Shown: positions 11,790 to 22,670, counted from the first letter of the stretch. The stretch: 64,000 nt of DNA from Pomphorhynchus laevis (GCA_012934845.2 WNNJ02003308.1:1-64000); one strand, 5' to 3'. Notes: generated by a model not told the origin, from the letters alone. Made by a program: numbers and translations.

Positions 11790-11863
11790 TTCAGTCTTGT
11801 TTTGTTGTGGTCATGTAAGCGTGCGCTGGCACGCATTCGCCACGTTAAAATAAATCGTTTTTT

Positions 11864-12487
11864 AATCTAGTGTGCTGAACACTTACTCTGACGCGTGTCT
11901 TGAGTTGGACCTTGACAATTGGATAACGCTAGCTAAAGCCTATTCCGAATTACGCTGTCTAAAAGCAAATAATTTAAGAGGTTGTGACTTACTGCCTTCT
12001 GTTTATCTGCGCAGATTAGCAGGCTCAATTTGCGTTCCTCTCTGTGCGATTTTTCGTCAGTCAATCTTAGAAAGATCTCTTCCTAATGTGTGGAAGCAGT
12101 CAATTGTTCTTCCCTACTTCAAGAAGGGTGATCGCTCTTCCGTCGAGAATTATAGCCGGTGAGCATTACCTGCATTTCCTGTAGAGTGTTGGAGAGGTTT
12201 GTGCATCGCTACATGGTTTAGTTTTTTTATATACAAAAGATTTTAGTCCCTAATCAGCACGGATTTCGGGAAAGTTATTCAACTGTTTCAAATTTGCTTG
12301 ATGATCATCTTGATTGGACAGCGAATAAGGCACACTATACCGATACAGACATTATATTCTTCGACTTTTCAAAAGCTTTTGATAGAGTAGATCATGGTCT
12401 ACTTCTTCAGAAACTTGTCAATACTGGACTCCCAAACATAATGGTTGATTGGATTAGAGAATTTCTTCGTGATCGTTGTTTCGAGTA
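11864..12487 (+). mobile_element. LINE B2, right part (start of RT)
   Basis: This is the continuation of B2 after A1. It carries the RT N-terminal region (CDLLPSVYLRRLAGSI...LPNVWKQSIVLPYFKKGDRSS) and motif A (FFDFSKAFDRVDH at about 12360), then ends at DRCFEY where the 3' end of LINE C begins. The frame shifts near 12160, and the segment between 12160 and 12290 also holds a stop. Motifs B and C are absent from the window. Confidence 0.85.
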
Positions 12488-14521
12488 CTTATTATTAGTA
12501 TTACAAGTTATAGCCAAATGGCTGTTTCAACTGATCACATAGGAAAATATGAAAAAAAGAAAAGAAAAAATGTAAATGGTGGTTACATAATATTGTATAC
12601 ATCCGGAATGCCATGATCGTTAATCCACTGACGAAGTTGAACTTTTAATTGAGAGAAGTCCTTGGTACATGCTATTTCTCCTGGCAACGTGTTCCAGGCG
12701 TTTATGCTCGATGTGAGAGCCTAGCCAAACTCACTACTTTACCGTGGGGAAACTTAAATAGTTTCAACGGGTGGCCACGACGCGTCTGAGAACAAACTTT
12801 AACATAGCACGAGGGAAACCCATCTATCCCATTAACCATTCGCCATAATGCAACAAGGTCTAGGTAATATAGCCTCTGACCCAAAGATGGTATCTTTAGA
12901 AATTCAAGCCGCTCACGATATGAATATGATCCATCCATACACATTCGAGAACCTCTACGAAGGATTGACTCTAGTCTGTTAAACTCTTTCTTAGTGTATG
13001 GAAAAACTGTTTGCACGCAGTACTCTATATGCGGGCGAACAAGAGCGCAGTAAAGCCGTTTGAAAGCGTATGGATTAATACGATTAAATGCATTTTTGAC
13101 GCAGCTCGCAAAGCCTTGCTATAGGCAAACTCTGTATTTGATCGGGATTTCAATGTCCTATGCACCATGACACCCAGATCCCTATACTCCATGACGACAT
13201 TAAGAATTGAAGTTCCTCGGCGAAAACGACGGTCATCACAACGCCTTCCTAATTTCATGTGGCCGCATTTGTCAACATTGATCTTCATACCAGTAGCCTC
13301 ACTCTATTGGTATATTTCATTAAGGTCTTCCTGCAGGGAAATGCCAAGCGGATCAATATCATCTACAGACCATAGTTTGAGGTCGTCAGCAAAAGCAAGA
13401 CAGGGACTCTGAATCCGCAGCAACAAATCGTTAAGGAACACAATATACAGCAGAGGTTCTAGTACGGTACCCTGCGGAACACCACAGTAAACGCGTCTGG
13501 GAGTGGAAAGATGGGTGCCAACTCTCACCCTAAAGAATCGATTACGTAGGAAATCTTGAATCCACTTACACAACATTACAGGAATGCCGTAGTTAAATAG
13601 TAATGCTACCAAGATATCATGCGGCACCCGATCGAATGCTTTTGAAAAGTAAATGAATACCACATTGATTGATTGGCCGCGACTGACCGCCTCAACCCAC
13701 ATTTCGCGTGAAGTCAATAAGTTTGTTAAGCAGGAACGACCAGGGAGGAAACCGTGTTGAGAAGACGACATTATTCCGAGTTCCCTCAAGTGATGCCTGA
13801 TCCGGGTGGCGATCAACTTTTCAAGCACTTTGCATAGAGAACTAGTCAGGCTGATTGGTCTATAGTCAGTACAAGCCGTTGCAATGATTTTCTTTGGGAT
13901 CGGAACTACGATGGCAGTTTTCCAGACTTCAGCAACACATCCAATGGTCAAACTGTTCTCAAAAATAGCAAGAAGGGAAGGAGCTAAATATCTAGACAAA
14001 TTCTTCAAGAGAAACGGAGAAATGTCATCAGGGCCAGTAAAGCTAAATGGGTCAAGCTGATCAAGCTGACTTACAATCTCACTAATCGTTACTGGAAGAA
14101 AACGCGAAGATTGCCCTAATGCTACACCATGCGAAGTGATAGAAGCTCTGTGTGAATTATTTGTCGGTAGCGAAAAAGACGTAGCAAGGCATTCCACAAT
14201 ACCACTCTGAGAAGTTATCATACATCCCTCCGCATTAAGGACATACTTGATTTCTGTGTTAAGGGTTCTGTTGCGACGAACATAAGCCCAGAATAGTTTT
14301 GGATTTTGTGTTACATTATTAGCGATAGACGAGTCGAATGCACATCGTTTCGTTGTTTTCACTCTAGTACAAAGATTTCGAACATATTTATATCTGGCAG
14401 AGAAACTAGAGTCAGAACGCTGAAGCTTCCATAAACAATTTCTTGAACTTATTAGTTGTCTGACGTTGGAATCTATCTACGCAGGTGACTTAGCAGTATA
14501 AGAGGATTTGCGCATAGGGGC
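12488..14521 (-). mobile_element. LINE C, 3' part (reverse transcriptase)
   Basis: This minus-strand jockey/CR1-type LINE is inserted in B2. Its 3' end has an AATAATA-type tail and an AGCC-ATTT-GGCT hairpin (about 12510-12523) similar to that of LINE D. The main RT frame spans 14362-13304, with SSFTGPDDISP-like text, TDYRPISLTSSLCKVLEKL, IYFSKAFDRVPH, GVPQGTVLEPLL and AFADDLKLW. The C-terminal tail lies at 13288-12702. The frame is interrupted near 13300 and 13020. The segment 14521-14363 still reads as the linker (RNCLWK...RVKTTKR), with one Trp codon turned to TAG. The endonuclease part continues at 15830-14950, beyond a satellite unit. Confidence 0.85.
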
Positions 14522-14523
14522 AA

Positions 14524-14567
14524 GAACACCACAGTAAACGCGTCTGGGAGTGGAAAGATGGGTGCCA
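14524..14567 (+). repeat. 44-bp duplicated scrap of LINE C next to the solitary satellite unit
   Basis: This is an almost exact copy of 13479-13522 (ACACCACAGTAAACGCGTCT...), a stretch of LINE C RT about 1 kb away. It sits in the same orientation immediately before the isolated satellite unit. It looks like filler DNA copied during the insertion or repair event that brought the unit in. Confidence 0.85.
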
Positions 14568-14945
14568 GAGAATTCTTTCTGCTTTAATCTATATATAGTA
14601 TGTTTTTCATGTGTATACACTGTATTGCTGCAACTGATGAGGCTTCTCAAAGCCGAAACGGTACGCCGTCTTGCAGTGTAGAAGCATGAAATCCCCTGTA
14701 TATAGAGAAAAGCAGATAGGGGTAATAGACAGTCCTGGTTGAATCAAATCTTTAATTTATTTATTGGTCCTCCGAGGATCCCAGGCGGCGGTGCTGTTTC
14801 CTTTGTAATATATAATATTGGTCATTTATTGATCCCGCTGATGTCTATTACACTGAAAAAAAAGCATAGCATTGCATTGACTTCATAATTGCATTAACTA
14901 CATATCATTGAAAGTGGCAAGATATCATTGCATTAACTACATAAT
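14568..14945 (+). repeat. Solitary satellite unit with hammerhead ribozyme, inside LINE C
   Basis: This is a single, nearly complete unit of the ~350-bp satellite, separated from the main array by 0.9 kb of LINE C endonuclease sequence. It starts at GAATTCTTTCTGC and ends just after CATTGCATTGACTTC. The last part carries a local duplication of ATTGCATTAACTACAT (14887-14902 and 14930-14945) and an ATTAACTACAT...ATGTAGTTAAT inverted repeat at its edge. The ribozyme core is intact. Confidence 0.9.
14617..14680 (+). ncRNA. Type I hammerhead ribozyme (solitary unit)
   Basis: The order of parts is: stem I 5' strand CTGCAA (14628-14633), core CTGATGA (14634-14640), stem II GGCTT/AAGCC with loop CTCA, core GAA, stem III ACGG/CCGT closed by TACG, C17 at 14670, and stem I 3' strand TTGCAG (14671-14676). 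An outer TACA/TGTA pairing adds an 8-nt internal loop on the 5' side. All universally conserved hammerhead residues are present, and the cleavage triplet is GTC. Predicted activity: self-cleavage after 14670 in plus-strand RNA. Confidence 0.9.
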
Positions 14946-14949
14946 TTAT

Positions 14950-15831
14950 GTAGTTAATCAGTGATCATATTCAATGATAGCTTGTCCGTATTCATGAAAG
15001 TACACCGGAATTGGTTGTAAACTCTCAAAACATCTTCTCTTCTCACTTTCGACCAATGACGTTTAAAAGTTTTTGAGCAAGGTGGACAGAATCTGGAATA
15101 AGGGACAGCCGTCAAGGAAAGCAAACAGTGGTCACTACTTCCTAAAGGAGGGAGATGATCAACTTTGATTATGTCTCCTACATATCTGGAAAACACCAAA
15201 TCAAGTACTGAATCCGATCTTGAAGTTAAGCAAGTTGGTTCTTTTACGTGCTGAATCAGCATGAGTTCCTCAGCTAGGAACTCAGATATTTCCCTTTCCG
15301 TAAACTACCATCAGAAAGGACATAGTCTGACCATCTAGATCGTGGAAGATTAAAATCGCCCAAAAGAATAAAGTGAGGGAAATGATATACCGATTGTAAA
15401 ATAAGTTTTAGTTGATCAGTGTCTGCAATTACTGACGGAGATCGATACACGACGCAAAAATTCATACAGGTCACTGAGTGATCAATAGGGAAGCATAGAG
15501 TATCCAACGACCCACAAGAATCACAAATATTCAACACCTCAGATACGAGGAAATTTTCTCCGACATATGCGGCGACACCGCCACCTCGCCTACCTGATAT
15601 CCTGTCGCTTCGTAGAAGGCAAAATCCAGAAATGCTCAGAGTGGTATCGACAATATATTGATGCAACCAGGATTCAGCAACGCAGAAAATGCCATACGAA
15701 TGAGAAAGAATGTGATACTTCAACTCCACTATTTGATCAGGCAAACTACGAAGATTAGAAAACCAAATTGATAAATAGCGTGTGGGTTGTAGTAAGTTAT
15801 TACTAGGAACGGTGAATAATCTGTTGAATTT
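14950..15831 (-). mobile_element. LINE C, 5' part (endonuclease)
   Basis: These are minus-strand endonuclease frames 15744-15274 and 15262-14954. The motifs seen are CVAESWLHQ, LLGDFNLPRSRW and SSDHCLL, in the right order for an AP-type LINE endonuclease. A frameshift near 15270 separates the two frames. The region joins the RT half at 14521 once the 44-bp scrap and satellite unit are set aside, although about 100 bp of linker seems lost. The 5' end is lost where the satellite array starts. Confidence 0.85.
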
Positions 15832-16071
15832 GTTGAATCAAATCTTTAATTTATTTATTGGTCCTCCGAGGATCCAAGGCGGCGGTGCTGTTTCCTTTGT
15901 AATATATTATACTGTCATTTAGTAATCCCGCTGATGTCTATTACACTGAAAAAAATTCATTGCATTGCATTGACTTCGAAAGCGCAAGCTACGTCATGCA
16001 ATTAGCATTAAGTGAATTCTTTCTGCTTTAATCTATATATAGTATGTTTTTAATGTGTATACACTGTATTG

Positions 16072-16120
16072 CTGCAACTGATGAGGCTTCACAAAGCTGA
16101 AACGGTACGCCGTCTTGCAG
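16072..16120 (+). ncRNA. Type I hammerhead ribozyme, array unit 1
   Basis: It has CTGCAA, CTGATGA, stem II GGCTT/AAGCT (one G-U closing pair) with loop CACA, GAA, ACGG-TACG-CCGT, C and TTGCAG. All core residues are kept. Confidence 0.85.
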
Positions 16121-17117
16121 TGTAGAAGCATGAAATTCTCTATATATAGAGAAAAGCAGATAGGTGTAATATACAATCCTGGTTGAATCAAATCTTTAAT
16201 TTATATGTTGGTCCTCCGAGGATCCCAGGCGGCGGTGCTGTTTCCTTTGTAATATATTTTTTGGTCATTTAGTGGTTCCGCTGATGTCTATTACACTGAA
16301 AAGAATTCATTGCATTGACTTCGAAAGCGCAAGCTACGTCATGCAATTAGCATATAGTGAATTCTTTCTGCTTAAATCTATATATAGTATGTTTTTCATG
16401 TGTATACACTGAAAGGCTGCAACAGTTGAAGCTTTTTAAATCCGAAATAATACGCCCTCTTGTGGTGTATAAGCATGAAATTTTTTATATATAGAGGAAA
16501 GAAGATTGGTGTAATAGACATTCCTGGTTGAATCAAATATTTAATTTATTTATTGGTCCTCCGAGTATCCCATGCGGCGGTGCTGTCTCCTTTGTAATAT
16601 ATTATATTAGTCATTTATTGATTCCGCTGATGTCTATTAAACTGAAAAGAATTCATAGCATTGCATTGACTTCGAAAGCGCAAGCTACGTCATGCAATTA
16701 GCATATAGTGATATCTTTCTGCTTTAATCTATATATGGTATGATTTTAATGTGTATACACTGTATTGCTGCAACTAATGAGGCTTCTCAAAGCCGAAACG
16801 GTACGCCGTCTTGCAGTGTAAATGCATGAAATTCTCTATATATAGAGTAAAGCAGATAGGTGTAATAGACAGTCCTGGTTAATCAAATCTTTAATTTATT
16901 TCTTGGTTCTCTGAGGATCCCAAGGCAGCAGTGCTGTTTCCTTTGTAATTTATTATATTGGTCATTTAGTGATCCCGCTGATGTCCATTACACTGAAAAG
17001 AATTCATTGCATTGCATTGACTTCGAATGCGCTAGCTACGTCATGAAATAGCATATAGTGAATTCTTTCTGCTTTAATCTATATATAGTATGTTTTTCAT
17101 GTGTATACACTGTATTG

Positions 17118-17166
17118 CTGCAACTGATGATGCTTCTCAAAGCCGAAACGGTACGCCGTCTTGCAG
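17118..17166 (+). ncRNA. Hammerhead ribozyme variant, first stem II pair mismatched
   Basis: The core CTGATGA and GAAAC, stem III and stem I are intact. Position 10.1 is T opposite C, so the first pair of stem II, important for activity, is lost. It is probably weak. Confidence 0.7.
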
Positions 17167-17835
17167 TGTAGAAGCATGAAATTCTCTATATATAGAGAAA
17201 AGCAGATAGGTGTAATAGACAGTCCTGGTTGAATCAAATCTTTAATTTATTTATTGGTCCTCCGAGGATCCCAGGCGGCGGTGCTGTTTGCTTAGTAATA
17301 TACAATATTTGGTCATTTAGTGATACCGCTGATGTCTATTACACTGAAAAGAATTCATTGCATTGCATTGACTTCGAAAGAGCAAGCTACGTCATGCAAT
17401 TAGCATATAGTGAATTCTTTCTGTTTTAATCTATATATAGTATGTTTTTCATGTGTAGACACTGAATTGCTGCAACTGATGAGGCTTCTCAAAGCTGCAA
17501 CGGCACGCCGTCTTGCAGTGTAAATGCATGAAATTCTCTATATATAAAGAAAAGCAGATAGGTGTGGTTGAATTGTGTTTAAAGGAGACAGTCGTGGTTG
17601 AATCAAATTATTAATTTTTTTATTGGTCCTCCGAGGATCCCAGGCGGCGGGGCTGTTTCCGTTGTAATATATTATATTGGTCATTAAGTGATCCTACTGA
17701 TGTCTATTACACTGAAAAGAATCCATTGCATTGCATTGACTTCAAGAGCGCAAGCTACGTCATACAATTAGCATATAGAGAATTCTTTCTGTTTTTATCT
17801 ATATAGTATGTTTTTCATGTGTAGACACTGTATTG

Positions 17836-17884
17836 CTGCAACTGATGAGGCTTCTCAAAGCCGAAACGGTACGCCGTCTTGCAG
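17836..17884 (+). ncRNA. Type I hammerhead ribozyme, array unit
   Basis: Consensus copy with intact core, stem II GGCTT-CTCA-AAGCC, stem III ACGG-TACG-CCGT and stem I CTGCAA/TTGCAG. Confidence 0.88.
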
Positions 17885-18177
17885 TGTAGAAGCATGAAAT
17901 TCTCTATATATAGAGAAAAGCAGATAGGTGTAATAGACATTCCTGGTTGAATCAAATCTTTAATTTATATAATATTCCTCCGGGGATTCCAGGCGGCGGT
18001 GCTGTTTTCTTTGTAATATATTATATTGGTCATTTACTGATCCCGCTGATGTCTATTACACTAAAAAGAAATTATTGCATTGACTTCAAAAGCGCAAGAT
18101 ACGTCATGCAATTAATATATATTGAATTATTTCTGCTTTATTATATAGTATGTTTTTCATGTGTATACACTGTATTG

Positions 18178-18226
18178 CTGCAACTGATGAGGCTTCTCAA
18201 AGCCGAAACGGTACGCCGTCTTGCAG
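18178..18226 (+). ncRNA. Type I hammerhead ribozyme, array unit
   Basis: Consensus copy with intact core and all three stems. The outer TGTA partner after stem I reads TATA. Confidence 0.88.
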
Positions 18227-19225
18227 TATAGAAGCATGAAATTCTCTATATATAGAGAAAAGCAGGTAGGGCTAATAGACAGTCCTGGTTGAATCAAATT
18301 TTTAATCTATTTATTGGTCCTCGGAGGATCCCTGGAGGCCGTGCTGTTTTCTTTGTAATCTATTATATTGGTCATTTAGTGATCGCTCTGATGTCTATTA
18401 CACTGAAAAGAATTCATTGCATTGCATTGACTTCGAAAGCGCAAGCTACGTCATGGAATTAGCATATAGTAAATTCTTTCTGTTTTAATCTATATATAGT
18501 ATGTTTTTCATGTGTAGACACTGTATTGCTGCAACTGATGAGGCTTCTCAAAGCCGGAACGGTACGCCGTCTTGCAGTGTAAAAGCATGAAATTCTCTAT
18601 ATATAGAGAAAAGTAAATAGGTGTAATAGACATGCCTGGTTAAATCAAATCTTTAATTTATATATTAGTCCTCCGGGGATCCCAGGCGGCGGTACTGTTT
18701 CCTTTGTAATATATTACATTGGTCATTTAGTGATCGCGCTGATGTCTATTACACTGAAAAGAATTCATTGCATTGACTTCGAAAGCGCAAGCTACAATAT
18801 GCAATTGGCATATAGTGAATTCTTTCTGCTTTAATCTATATATAGTATGTTATTCATGTGTATACACTGTATTGCTGCAAATGATGATGCTTCTCAAAGC
18901 CGAAACGGTACGCCGTCTTGCAGTGTAGAAGCATGAAATTTTCTTTATATAGAAAAAAGCAGATAGGTGTTATAGACAGTACTGGTTGAATCAAATCTTT
19001 AATTTATTAATTAGTCTTCCGAGGATCCCAGACGGCAATGCTGTTTCCTTTGTAATATATTATATTGGTCATTTAGTGATCGCGCTGATTTCTGTTACAC
19101 TGAAAAGAATTCATTGCATTGCATTGACTTCGAAAGCGCAAGCTACGTCATGCAATTAGCATATAGTGAATTTTTTCTGTTTTAATCTATATATAGTATG
19201 TTTTTTATGTGTAGACACTGTATTG

Positions 19226-19274
19226 CTGCAACTGATGAGGCTTCTCAAAGCCGAAACGGTACGCCGTCTTGCAG
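19226..19274 (+). ncRNA. Type I hammerhead ribozyme, array unit
   Basis: Consensus copy with intact core, GTC cleavage triplet and perfect stems I, II and III. Confidence 0.88.
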
Positions 19275-20277
19275 TGTAGAAGCATGAAATTCTCTATATA
19301 TAGAGAAAAGCAGATAGGTGTAATAGACATTCCTAGTTAAATCAAATCTTTAATTTATATATTAGTCCTCCGGGGATCCCAGGCGGCGGTTTTGTTTCCT
19401 TTGTAATATATTACATTGGTCATTTAGTGATCGCGCTGATGTATATTACACTGAAAAGAATTCATTGCATTGACTTCGAAAGCGCAAGCTACGTCATGCA
19501 ATTAGCATATAGTGAATTCTTTCTGCTTAAATCTATATATAGTATGTTTTTCATGTGTATACACAATATTGCTGCAACAGATGAAGCTTTTCAAAGCCGA
19601 AATAATAGCCCTCTTGTGGTGTATAAGCATGAAATTTTTTATATATAGAGAAAAGCAGATAGGTGTAATAGACAGTCCTGGTTGAATCAAATCTTTAATT
19701 TATTTATTGGTCCTTCGAGTATCCCATGTGGCGGGGCGGTGCTGTCTCCTTTGTAATATATTATATTAGTCATTTATTGATTCCGCTGATGTTTATTAAA
19801 CTGAAAAGAATTCATAGCATTGCATTGACTTCGAAAGCGCAAGCTAAGTCATGCAATTAGCATATAGTGATATCTTTCTTCTTTAATCTATATATGGTAT
19901 GATTTTAATGTGTATACACTGTATTGCTGCAACTAATGAGGCTTCTCAAAGCGGAAACTGTACGCCTTCTTGCAGTGTAAATGCATGAAATTCTCTATAT
20001 ATAGAGTAAAGCAGATAGGTGTAATAGACAGTCCTGGTTAATCAAATCTTTAATTTATTTCTTGGTCCTCTGAGGATCCTAAGGCAGCGGTGCTGTTTCC
20101 TTTGTAATTTATTATATTGGTCATTTAGTGATCCCGCTGATGTCTATTACACTGAAAAGAATTCATTGCATTGCATTGACTTCGAAAGCGCAAGCTACGT
20201 CATGCAATTAGCATATAGTGAATTCTTTCTGCTTTAATCTATATATAGTATGTTTTTCATGTGTATACACTGTATTG

Positions 20278-20326
20278 CTGCAACTGATGAGGCTTCTCAA
20301 AGCCGAAACGGTACGCCGTCTTGCAG
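20278..20326 (+). ncRNA. Type I hammerhead ribozyme, array unit
   Basis: Consensus copy with intact core. It is identical in the ribozyme region to the solitary unit at 14628-14676. Confidence 0.88.
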
Positions 20327-21691
20327 TGTAGAAGCATGAAATTCTCTATATATAGAGAAAAGCAGATAGGTGTAATAGACAGTCCTGGTTGAATCAAATC
20401 TTTAATTTATTTATTGGTCCTCCGAGGGATCCCAGGCGGCGGTGCTGTTTCCTTTGTAATATATTATATTGGTCATTTAGTGATCCCGCTGATGTCTATT
20501 ACACTGAAAAGAATTCATAGCATTGCATTGACTTCGAAAGCGCAAGCTACGTCATGCAATTAGCATTAAGTGAATTCTTTCTGCTTTAATCTATATATAT
20601 TATGTTTTTCATGTGTATACACTGTATTGCTGCAACTGTTGAAGCTTTTCAAAGCCGAAAAAATACGCCCACTTGTGGTGTAGAAGCATGAAATTTTTTA
20701 TATATAGAGGAAAGCAGATAGGTGTAATAGACAGTCCTGGTTGAATCAAATCTTTAATTTATTTATTGGTTTTCCGATGCTTCCATGCGGCGGTGCTGTC
20801 TCCTTTGTAATATATTATATTGGTCATTTATTGATTCCGCTGATGTCTATTACACTGAAAACAATTCATTGCTTTGCATTGAATTCGAAAGACCAAGCTA
20901 CGTCATGCAATTAGCATATAGTGAATTCTTTCTGCTTCAATATATATAAAGTATGTTTTTAATGTGTATACACTGAATTGCTGCAACTGATGAGGCTTCT
21001 CAAATCTGCAACAGCACGCCGTCTTGCAGTGTAAATGCATGAAATTCTCTATATATAGAGAAAAGCAGATAGGCGTAATAGACAGTCCTGGATGAATCAA
21101 ATCTTTAATTTATTTATTGGTCTTCAGAGGATCCCAGGAGGCGGTGCTTTCTTCTTTGTAATATACTATATTGATCATTTAGTGATCCCGCTGATGTCTT
21201 TTACACTGAAAAGAATTCACTGCATTGCATTGACTTCGAAAGCGCAATCTACGTCATGCAATTAGCATATAGTGAATTCTTTCTGCTTTTATCTATATAA
21301 AGTATGTTTTTAATGTGTATACACTGAATTGCTGCAAATGATGAGGCTTCTCAAAGCTGCAACGGACGCTGTCTTGCAGTGTAAATGCATGAAGTTCTCT
21401 ATATATAAAGAAAAGCAGATAGGTGTTGTTGAATTGTGTTTCAAAGCAGACAGTCATGGTTGAATCAAATTTTTAATTTTTTTATTGGTCTTTTCAAGTA
21501 TGGCAGGCGGCGGTGCTGTTTCCTTTGTAATATGTTATATTGGTCATTTAGTGATCCCACTGATGTCTATTACACTGAAAAGAAATTATTGCATTGACTT
21601 GGAAAGCGCAAGATACGTCATGCAATTAATATATATTGAATTCTTTCTTCTTTAAGAAATAGTATGTTGTTCATGTGTATACGCTGTATTG

Positions 21692-21740
21692 CTGCAACTG
21701 ATGAGGCTTTTCAAAGCCGAAACGGTACGCCGTCTTGCAG
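21692..21740 (+). ncRNA. Type I hammerhead ribozyme, last array unit
   Basis: Intact core. The stem II loop reads TTCA instead of CTCA; stems I and III match the consensus. Confidence 0.86.
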
Positions 21741-22139
21741 TGTAGAAGCATGAAATTCTCTATATATAGAGAAAAGCAGATAGGTGTAATAGACAGTCCT
21801 GGTTGAATCAAATCTTTAATTTATTTATTGGTTCTCCGAGGATACCAGGCGGCTGTGCTGTTTCCTTTGTAATATATTATATTGGTCATTTAGAGATCCC
21901 GCTGATGTCTATTAAGCTGAGAAGAATTCATTGCATTGACTTCGAAAGCGCAAGCTACGTCATGCAATTAGCATTAAGTCCATATTGCATTAAGTCCATG
22001 CAATTAGCATTATATTCAAGTCCATATCGTATAGCAATCGAGTCTCTAAACTGTTGATTGTTTAAGTAAAATCCAAATGAAGCTTGAGGTCTTGCCGTTA
22101 GCTACGTAGATGATCCTCTATATGAAACATGATCAACAA

Positions 22140-22375
22140 CATCGATCCTTCCTCCTTTATCACATTGATACAGTGGGGCGGCGACGATCCTTCCTCGTCG
22201 CCGCCTCACTCGCCTGGAATCAACTAACTCTCGACGTCCGCCGCGCTCCCTCCTTTATCACATTCAAACACCTCCTCCGTTCACACCTTATCGACACATG
22301 ATTTACATTTTTGTTTTGTTGTGGTCATGTAATCTTGCGCTGGCACGCATTTGCCACATTAAATAATTTTTTTAA
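22140..22375 (+). mobile_element. LINE A 3'-end fragment
   Basis: The fragment encodes the LINE A C-terminal signature (SFLVAASLAWNQ...DVRRAPSFITFKHLL) and its 3' UTR (TTGTGGTCATGTAATC...GGCACGCATTTGCCAC) ending in TAAATAATTTTTTT. Its left part repeats GATCCTTCCTCCTTTATCACA before the main match, so it is locally rearranged. It is a short 5'-truncated copy. Confidence 0.85.
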
Positions 22376-22670
22376 CATGTTTCAATCTATCTGATGTTTG
22401 TTTTAAAATGGCATTTCTTTCTGTTTCACCTGTTGATTTCTTCCTTTCTCGTATACCTCGTAAAATGTTCTCCTGTGTTACTTTTAATTCATCCGAATCC
22501 TGTTCAAGTAAATTCGACATTGATGAAGTCTTTGAAATTTCAAATTCTTCTAAATTGTGTTTTGTTGGATCTTTAATGCCTAAATCTCCATAACGTATGG
22601 GCAGCCGTATGATTTTCTGAAGAGTATCGTCTAATGCATTGACTCCGATAATTTGTTCTATAAATTTTTT
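22376..22670 (-). mobile_element. REL element copy A, displaced C-terminal RT part
   Basis: The minus-strand frame carries IIRLPIRYGDLGIKDP, which matches the conserved LPFSMGGLGISNP block after the RT in REL copies D-F, then NLEEFEISKTSSMSNL. It continues the frame that stops at 26154, so the foldback element 22671-26153 split copy A here. The endonuclease part of copy A is missing. Confidence 0.75.

Larger units (their letters stand above)
7432..11863 (+). mobile_element. LINE A1, full-length CR1/jockey-type element nested in B2
   Basis: This is a complete non-LTR element of about 4.4 kb bounded by the 6-bp duplication AATCTA. Its parts are a 5' leader (7432-7570), ORF1 (from 7571), ORF2 with endonuclease and RT (8930-11789), and a short 3' UTR. 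The 3' UTR contains the segment GTGGTCATGTAAGCGTG and ends with AAATAAATCGTTTTTT. Pyrimidine-rich codon use contrasts with the surrounding AT-rich LINEs. A run of 39 AT dinucleotides has expanded within the RT. Relatives are A2 (29845-33824), A3 (37308-39097) and fragments at 22140-22375 and 39098-39735. Confidence 0.9.
15832..22000 (+). repeat. Hammerhead-bearing satellite array, ~350-bp units, about 17.5 copies
   Basis: This is a head-to-tail array with recurrent starts of CCTGGTTGAATCAAATC at about 16178, 16523, 16874, 17224, 17593, 17942, 18284, 18635, 18982, 19332, 19676, 20033, 20384, 20736, 21086, 21454 and 21798 (spacing 342-369 bp). Each unit holds an AT-rich part, an 18-bp palindrome TTCTCTATATATAGAGAA just after the ribozyme, and a near-palindromic GGTCCTCCGAGGATCC. 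Two units carry a 19-25-bp extra segment (near 17566 and 21424). Related pairs of units about 3.15 kb apart show higher-order structure. Short ORFs inside are by-products of the repeat. Confidence 0.95.

Noticed and set aside
15832-22000. CRISPR-like regular spacing
   Set aside because: The repeat covers the entire ~350-bp period with no unique spacers, and the context is eukaryotic.
17229-22057. Recurrent short ORFs in the satellite (for example starting at 17229, 17947 and 21803 with similar N-termini)
   Set aside because: They are the same stretch of the repeat read in each unit and have no conserved length. Frames drift between units, so they are by-products of tandem repetition.
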